From positions 1-34,019 of IMG/VR virus record IMGVR_UViG_3300012919_000020: a stretch of DNA of 34,019 bases. One strand, given 5' to 3'. Under the pieces are notes generated by a model. That model searched no databases and was not told the DNA's origin. It was given only the letters and a program-made list of their open reading frames with translations. This document shows positions 22,781-31,100 of the stretch, one piece after another. A program made the translations under genes and the position numbers. Source of the stretch: a virus. The stretch's first letter is position 1; each line of letters starts with the position of its first letter.

Positions 22781-25123
22781 ATGGCTTTACTAGATTTCTT
22801 ACGATCAACAGTACCTGTAGACGCTAACGCTCAAAGCGGTTTTACTCAAGGTGCTGAAGATTATATGAGGCGCAGGAGAGCTGGCCTAGAAAATCAACGC
22901 CTGAGACGAGAAGAAAATTTCCGTAAGATGGAAATGAATAGACCTCCTGCTCAGTTTGATGTGGGTGAGTTATCAGGGCAGATAAATACTGGTCTACGAA
23001 ATATACCTACAGTAATTGCTCCTGAAGAAGAGGGAGCAGGTGGTGTTGATGCTAACGAAGAGTTTGGATATCCAAGTGGTACTACGCCTAAACCTGCACC
23101 AGAAATCCCACCTGCTATAACAGACGAAACTCCTTTCCCAGGTCAGATTACTTTTCCTGAGTATGAGCAACCTGATCTTTCAGGTTTGTTTCCAGAAGGC
23201 ACTACAGAAAAAACTGATGCACAAGCTGAAGAAAAAGAAGCACTGCATGTACAAGGGATGCCTTGGAAAGTAGTACCTAAAGGTAATGGACAGGTACTAG
23301 TACATAATGGTGTTGAGTATGATATCAAAGATGTATTTGGCGATGGTAGTAGTCTTCAGATTGTAGATAGAAACGGGCGTCCTAACTTTCCTTTAACAGA
23401 TGCATTTACCAAAGGTCGTATTCAAGGAATTGTAAACACAGAACTAAACCCAGGAGATGTGGATACAAATGTACCTACACCTCAAGCACCTACTCAAAAC
23501 AAATTTATAGATAGCGCAGTCGCATCTGTAAAAAACGACAGATTTAGAAACATACAATCGCAGTTAACTATTGAGCAAGCTAGGTTGATTGGTATACCTG
23601 AGGGTGAAGCTCTCGCATTGCTAGCTATAGAATCTAACTTTGGTAACGTGCCATTTACAGGTGGTCAAGCTAAAGGTGCTTTGCAGATAGAAGCTCCTGC
23701 ATTTACAGATGTAAAACAATTTTACGCTGGTAAGATGCCAGCGGGTGCAGATCCAGGAGAATGGGCAAAACTAAAAAATATTGCTGCTGGTTTACCAAAG
23801 AATTTTTCTGGGTTGACTGATAACAGAGATCAGATCACAGCTTCATTGCTATATTTTAAACTAATTAAGTACAAAGGTGTAGATCCTAAATTCCAAGGTG
23901 CTGCATATAACGATGGTTATGGTAAATTTATAGGTATTAACTCTCTACGAGATGTAAAGAAGTTTGCTAAGAACCACGACTATAATTCAGTAAACACATA
24001 CAATAGAGCATTTGTAAGTTTGCAAGGTTATCTAGGGCAAGTAGGTAATTATTTCTATCCTGTATCTGGCGGACAAACAGTAGCAGCTAATGTTCCTACT
24101 GTTGGCCCAGTACCATCAGGGGCAAGTACTACAACTCAAGGTAATACAGTTGGGATGCCAGGACTCACTAGCCAGACAACTGCTAATACTGGTGGTGTTC
24201 CGTCCCAAACAAATATAGATAGCACTAATAGAACAGCGACAGTTGATCAGTCAAAAACAGATGTTACTGATGAAGTTGGGATTGATACAAAAAGCACATC
24301 AGAAAAAATAATTGATAACCCTAAGAAAACTGTCGAGTTAGTTACTAAGCTATCTGAGAATCCAAATAGATTTGGTTTTGAGTTTAGCAAAGCTTTGGAA
24401 AACAGAAACTTAATAGCTGGGCGTATTGAGAATATGCGAAGGGCAGGACTCACTGGTATAAACAGACCAGAGTATGCTAAGGGCATAGCTGATTTAATGG
24501 TTCTTGATTCTGCATTGTACGTAATGCAAGCTATGGATGCACTGCAACAGTTTAAAAATACAAGAAATCCAAGTAGGTTAAACGCTGTGCTAGATGCATT
24601 TACAGGGGGCACTGCTTTAATTCAAGCTAGGTCTGATGGTAAGTTTGATTTTATAAAGCCTGATGGCACTATCATAGATAAAAGTTTGTCAGGTCTTACT
24701 GACGAAAATGTTACTAGAGTATATCGTACTGTAGTTGATTCTAAATTTAGAAGTACAATAGAAGCAACAGAAGCTGCAAATGCTAAAGCAAGAGTTGCAT
24801 CTCAACTTAAGATGTTAGAAGAAGCAAATAAAATTAGCCTACAAGCTATTGCTAATATTCTAGAGAAGAACGCAGAAACTAAATTAGAACAGGGTGATGA
24901 CGGAAATATAATTACAATTACTCAAGGTGGCATTCCAATGAGAAGCTATCAGAAAACAACTGTAACACAAGAGATAGATGGTAAATCAAAAGACGTAGAA
25001 TCATGGGTTCCTATAGTTATACCTGAAATTAGCTTTGGCACAGGAACTACAGCTCAAGACCCATATTCAATAGCGTTAAAACAAATTGGCTTACTTGGTC
25101 AGTTAGGTAGCGGATCTCTGTAA
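22781..25123 (+). CDS. Ejected internal virion protein with SLT-type lytic transglycosylase domain
   Basis: This encodes 780 residues. Residues about 265-430 form a lysozyme-like transglycosylase: LALLAIESNFGNVPFTGG with catalytic Glu284 followed by Ser285, then AKGALQIEAPAF (Gln302), and AYNDGYGKF (Ala375-Tyr376-Asn377), the classical ES, GxxQ and AYN signatures of soluble lytic transglycosylases. Residues 1-230 look disordered and Pro/Glu-rich, and the C-terminal 280 residues are helical. In T7-like phages this enzyme is part of the internal gp16 and locally opens peptidoglycan for DNA entry. Here it is on a smaller protein while the giant protein is a separate gene that starts one base after this stop. 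Confidence 0.78.
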   Translation: MALLDFLRSTVPVDANAQSGFTQGAEDYMRRRRAGLENQRLRREENFRKMEMNRPPAQFDVGELSGQINTGLRNIPTVIAPEEEGAGGVDANEEFGYPSGTTPKPAPEIPPAITDETPFPGQITFPEYEQPDLSGLFPEGTTEKTDAQAEEKEALHVQGMPWKVVPKGNGQVLVHNGVEYDIKDVFGDGSSLQIVDRNGRPNFPLTDAFTKGRIQGIVNTELNPGDVDTNVPTPQAPTQNKFIDSAVASVKNDRFRNIQSQLTIEQARLIGIPEGEALALLAIESNFGNVPFTGGQAKGALQIEAPAFTDVKQFYAGKMPAGADPGEWAKLKNIAAGLPKNFSGLTDNRDQITASLLYFKLIKYKGVDPKFQGAAYNDGYGKFIGINSLRDVKKFAKNHDYNSVNTYNRAFVSLQGYLGQVGNYFYPVSGGQTVAANVPTVGPVPSGASTTTQGNTVGMPGLTSQTTANTGGVPSQTNIDSTNRTATVDQSKTDVTDEVGIDTKSTSEKIIDNPKKTVELVTKLSENPNRFGFEFSKALENRNLIAGRIENMRRAGLTGINRPEYAKGIADLMVLDSALYVMQAMDALQQFKNTRNPSRLNAVLDAFTGGTALIQARSDGKFDFIKPDGTIIDKSLSGLTDENVTRVYRTVVDSKFRSTIEATEAANAKARVASQLKMLEEANKISLQAIANILEKNAETKLEQGDDGNIITITQGGIPMRSYQKTTVTQEIDGKSKDVESWVPIVIPEISFGTGTTAQDPYSIALKQIGLLGQLGSGSL

Positions 25124-25124
25124 C

Positions 25125-28100
25125 ATGGCGCTTGAAGACTTGAATCCATATGGTAAAGCAGGACTACAATCTTTCCAATCAAGAACCCTAAACTCTATGG
25201 ACTCTAATCCTGATGTGCCAAGGGTTACTGACTTCTATTCTAACTATGGAGCTATGGGAACTGATCAGTTAGTAGCACCAGATCTAAGTGGTTTTGCTAG
25301 AGGTATCGCTTCTGCAGCTCAAGTAAATAGAATTGCTGATATACAAGAACCTAGTGTCGGGTTCAATGAGCTTACCAATCAAGTATTTGTAAATGGTCTT
25401 ACGTTTGATGCTGATGATTACCAAACAGCAGACCGATCAGCTACCCCTGAGTATCTAGGTAGAACACCCACAGGTTTGCCTGAAGGCTTTAGCAGGTTAG
25501 ATCCTGAGTTATATGCTCAATACATAAAAGATATTAGAGATCCAGGTCTAGGTCGCTTTTTTGCAAAGAATATTGGTATTGGTGCTGATAACCTACAAAA
25601 CTTTTACTACTCAGGCGCTGCTTTTCTTGGTGATTCTATTGGTTCTGAAACTATAAGTGAGTACGGGCGTGAAGGTATAAAACAACAGACAGAAGATCTA
25701 AGACGTAAAGAGCCATTCAACTATGTATTGACTGAAGATGTAGATGATGTTGAGTCAGGTATTAAATGGTTTGTAGGACAGCTAGGACAACAAGGGCCAA
25801 ACCTTCTTGAGTCAATGGCTGCGTTCTTAGTTGGTGCAGGTGCAGCTACAGTTGCAACAGGTAATCCTCTAGCTGGTGTTGTAAGTGGCGTTGGTGCAGC
25901 TCTTGGTAAAGGGCAGTTCAGAAAAAGAATTATGGATATTGTAGCCAAGAAAAGGCGTGGAGAAAGATTAGATCAAGGAGACTATGCATTAATAAAAGGT
26001 ATGTCTGGTATAGCTGCTGCTATTGGAAACAGTTATAGAACAGGTGTCAGCGATACATATCTACAACTTCTTGAGTCTGCAGAGATGAAAGACCCAGGAG
26101 CAGGTCAACGGCTTTTTGCATTAGCCGCAGGTGTACCGTATGCCCTAGCTGAGACAGCGTCAGAAGCATTTGTTGTAAGTAAGTTCTTAAATCCAGTTGG
26201 TGCTAAGAGTGCATTTAGGCGGATTTTAACTGGGTTTGGAGCTGGTGCTGCAGCAGAGGGTGCAGCAGAGGGCGTACAAGAATCTATTGTTATGGGTTCA
26301 GATGCATTTTTAAATGATAAAGAATTTTTAACAGAACAAAACGGTATACAACTTATCAACGCTATAGCTGCAGGTGCAGCTGTTGGTGGCCCAATCACAG
26401 GACTTAGTGGACTACGCAGAGGTGATACAAACGAAGTTAACTTACTAGATAGTAGGGGGGTAACTGATGAAGGTGGGGGTACAGCTACTGTACAAGAAGA
26501 ATCTCCACAAGGTGAGTTGTTCCCTGATGCCGATTTAGGTACGGCTCCTGTACCTGAAGGCCCACTTCAAGGCGAACTATTTCCTCCAGAAACAAACCTT
26601 GGAGTGGGTGTACAATTAGATCGTCCGATTGAAGAACAAGGTAATCTTATTAGCCCTGAGCAAGCACAGTTTGATATGTTTGACCCAGAGCAGTTACAAA
26701 ATAGAATACCATCCCAGCAACCTGGGTTTGCAGGTTTACAAATACCTATACAACAAGAGCTACCTCTTGGTTATCCTGATCCAGTTCAGTTAGATTTACC
26801 ACTACCACCCCCAGCTGAGCCTGAGACAATTACACAGTCTCCTCCTCAAGAGGCGCAGTTATCATTGCCTTTTGATGATGCACCTAGAATGCGCCGCCCT
26901 AATGACATATTTGTTCCAGACGAACCTGTGCTAACACCCGCTGTTGAGGAGGATACAACACAGAAAGCATCAAAGCAGAAGCAACTGACTGATAACATAA
27001 AGCAGTCAGAGACAGAATTTAATCCGTCCACCGTGCCGCAACTTGTTGACAGACGAGATAAAAAAGACTTGCCTGCTACTGCCAAAGGTGAAAACCAAAT
27101 ATCTGGTGGTAAGCAAGAAGGTAAAATATCAGATCCTGTATCAAGAAAAGCTGAGTTTGATAAAATAGACTATGTAAGTCCCGACCTGGGTATTATACCT
27201 CCGCAGGTAATGCAGGATAAATATGCTGCAGCGATGAGGAAAATTAAACTAGTAGACGCTAAGTTTAAAAATAGAAAAAAGAAAGGTACAGAACCTACAA
27301 GATGGAAAGGTGCTCATCATAATGGTGGCATTGCTCTTAGAACAGACCTTCCATTCTCTCAACCTATAACTGCTGATCTTATTGCACATGAGTTGGGTCA
27401 TGCATCCCATTCATTGTTAGGTGATCAAATCAATAACAACCCTGAGGTACTAGCAGAGCTACAAGCTATTGAGCAGACTTTGTATCCTGGGCTACGGGCT
27501 ATAATAGAGCAGGCTATAAACGATGGTAAAAAACTAGACAACGAGTTCTTTAACTATCTGTTGTCACCAGAAGAACTTATTGCTGAGTTTAATGTGTTTA
27601 GGTTAAAGCAGCCAGAGCAAGCAGCTCAAATAGCTCCTGTTTTAAGCCAACTACTAGAGTCAGTAGAGCAAGCTCCTAATCTGGTTGTTGATCGTAAGAC
27701 ATTTCCTACAGGGTTTGGGACTATTGTAACTAAGACTACAGGTAATTTTAACGGTGATCTTAACCTTAGTATCAATCAACAAGATCAAAAAATAGGACGT
27801 AAAAACGCACGACTGAAGAAGGGAGTTAAAAAAGAGGAGGTCAAAGATGCCATTCAAGAGTCAGAAACAACGCAGGTGGATGCACAAGAACAAGCCGAAG
27901 ATGGCAAAGGAGTGGGAGAAAAAGTACAAGAAACCACCAGGGTACGTCCTAAAGAAAAAAGCCTCAAAAAAGGCAAAGGCAAAAAGCAGAGTGTTCAGGC
28001 TAACACGGAACGAGACACTACCGTCAATGCCGAGAAGACGGAGCCGAAGACCGAGAAGCGCATAAGAGCTTTCAAAAAATCTGATTTATTTAATGAGGAT

Positions 28101-31100
28101 GTAGTAGAAAGAACTTTCACAGACGATGATGGTGTTACACGAACTCAACTCATAGCAGGTGGTAGGATTGTTAGCGATGTTGCAGGGCCAACTAAAGCAT
28201 CCTCTCTTAAACGTGGCAAACGAAAGGTTGCCCCTGATGTCACGAAGAGTGAAACAAAAACGACAAAGAAATCACAACAAGTTGACTCAAGAAATCGTAA
28301 ACCTGTTGAAACGCTAAACGTAAAAGAACAATGGGATGCAAACAGACCAGCTGAAGACGCACCCAAGAGAGAAGATTTCCCAGTAAATCTACGGGGTGAG
28401 CTAGATAAACTGACTCCACAGCAAGCTCGTGATGTATGGACTAACAGACAACAACCTGATGGAAGTGGTGCTTTAGAACTACTGTCTGATTCAGTCGCTA
28501 CTAAGGTAATTATATATACTCTAGACAATATGAAGCTAGCAAGCCGAGGTGTTAAATCATTTGACACTCAACAGATGGAGTCTTTGTTCCAGTATCTGTT
28601 AGATGTTTCTCTGTTTAACGAAAACAATAAAGAAGGCAGAGACTACCTAGCTAACTTTAAACTAAAACGACCAGAGTTTGTAAGTGCTGTAACTAGGGTA
28701 GTTCCTTTTGCGCTGGCCCAAGGTAATCTAAACGCAGAGACAAACACGTTGTGGTTTGATGTTGCTGTAAACGTAGGTGCACTACCATCACTTAAGCGAC
28801 TACTAAAAACAGACGCATCTTATGCTACTTATAATCAGATAGAATCAGCAACGTTTAGCTCAGAACAAATAATTGAAAACAATATAGAAACCAATGAGGT
28901 AGAACTTACTAGCTTTGGTGGTATGTCTGCTGCCATATATTCAGACAAAACAAAAGGGCCAGTTGCATTAGCACGAAAGATGGCTGTGCTTATTGGTACT
29001 ATTAAGACTGATATAATTAAGAGCGAAAACTCTCCAGCAGTGCAACAATTAAACAGGTTGTACCAAGGTACATCAAAGATAAAACCAGATCTAACTTATG
29101 AAATAGATGGTAAACCGTTGAGCATGTACTTTGATGCTAGTGGTAAGCTAAAGCTGAGACCACACAATACATACGGTATCAACAGACTTGGTAAAGAATA
29201 TCCTATAAATGGATTCAAGTTGTCTCCTGTTACTATGGAAGAGAACAGGGTTTTAAATCTAATGGCGTCAAATATTACGCAAGAAGATAAAGTCAAAGCC
29301 CGTAAAGAAATGGAAGCTAAACAATTATCAGTTGAAGAAAGAGAGACCTTTGAGTCTATGCTTAGTGGTTACATGGGAGAAAAGAACCAAGCCCTAGCAC
29401 GAGACATGGTAAACACAGGACAGGTAAAACTTTTTAACCCTAGATCTAAAGGTACTAAACTAAAAAGAGGTGAGGTATCCACGCTTGATACTGATCTAGT
29501 TCAAGATACTGACCTTGATGATATTTTTGCTGACATGGGTCTAACTGAAAAAGGTAACACACTTTTATTTGATGACGACAAGCCAGTAAAAGTTATGACA
29601 GTTGGCAAAGCTAAACTTCTAGCTAGGAATATGCTTAGCAAGTTTACTAACAAGCCCAACCTTACAGTGGCTAAAGACTTAGCAGATCTGCAACAAGTAA
29701 ACCCAGAGTTGTATAATCGTATTATAGCTGCACGACCTGATGTAGAAAATAAAATGCTTTCAGGTATGTCTATTGGTAAAGAGATAGCTATCTTCAGTGA
29801 TTACATTCATGGTGAGCAGCATCTAAAATTTACTTTAGTTCACGAAGCTATGGGTCACTTTGGGCTACGTTCGTTGGTAAAAGAGAGCCAGCTCAAAGCA
29901 TTCTTAGATAACATTTATACTACTAGCCCATTCCTAAAAGACTCTGCTGACTTATACATGCAGAACCATAAAGTCGATAAGTATGTAGCTATTGAAGAAG
30001 CTATGGCTAACTACGTTGGTGCTTTAGAAACTAGCACTGTAGCAAAGATAGCTAACTTCATACAAAAAATACTAAACAAGTTAGGCCTTAAGAATTGGAT
30101 GGACAGCGCTCCATATTGGGCCAACCAGTTGAGACGTTATGTACGTGACGGAGAGATCCCAGGTGGTGTAAGTCCAAAACAAGTAGCATTAAACGTAGAA
30201 GCTCTCGCTACTTCTAATGTTGGTATGTTCTCTGCAGCAAACATTAACTTAGCTTCTGACAGTTTCAGTCAACTGTATCAGTCTGTTGGCGAGTCCAACA
30301 TGAGCAGCATAGTAAAAACAATTGGCAGCCGTAAGCTAACTGAAAATTTAGGTAGGGCTGCAGAACAAGTACAAACATTAGACAATATGGCAAACAAAAG
30401 TCTAGGTCTAAGTTTGATGTTTGACATCTTTAGACGACAAGCACAAACAGCTAAGTCAATCCTGTCTGAAGTAGACCATATGACTAGATCAGCAACGAGA
30501 GCTAGATGGCTTGGACTAAACAGTAAAGCCTTAACCTCAGATGAAGAAGTAGCAGTAGGTAGGATACTTGCCTTTGGTCATGAATATTTTAAAACCATAG
30601 CAACAGAATCAAAGCTAAAAGAATATGGTGATATAGTTATACAAGATCCGTTGACCAAAAGACCAATCCTCAATCAACCAGTATTAGCTCAAGCATTAGC
30701 AGAAACTCAGCTGACAGATGACCAGATTAAAAACGGATTTGAGTATGAGCAAGGTGGTGTTAATCAACCAACAGGGCCGCTAGTACCAGACTGGGATCCA
30801 GAAAACAATGAACGCCATGCACTAATGAGGGAAGTGTATCTGGCACAACGTGAAGGTTTAAACTACATCCAAGCCAGAGTGGCTCTTGGTAAATATCTAG
30901 GTGCTATAAGACAGTACGAAGCAAACAGAGATAAAATACAAGGACTAAGTAGTCAGTTTACTGCGGCTGATATGGGCGTGTTTGCAGAGATACAAGAAGT
31001 ATTTTCCAAGTTGTATCAGGCAAATGCAAGACAGTCCGATGGTAAAATGCGTCCGACAGCAAAAGGTGTAAGAGATTCAGAGGCTTTCCTTAACGGAATG

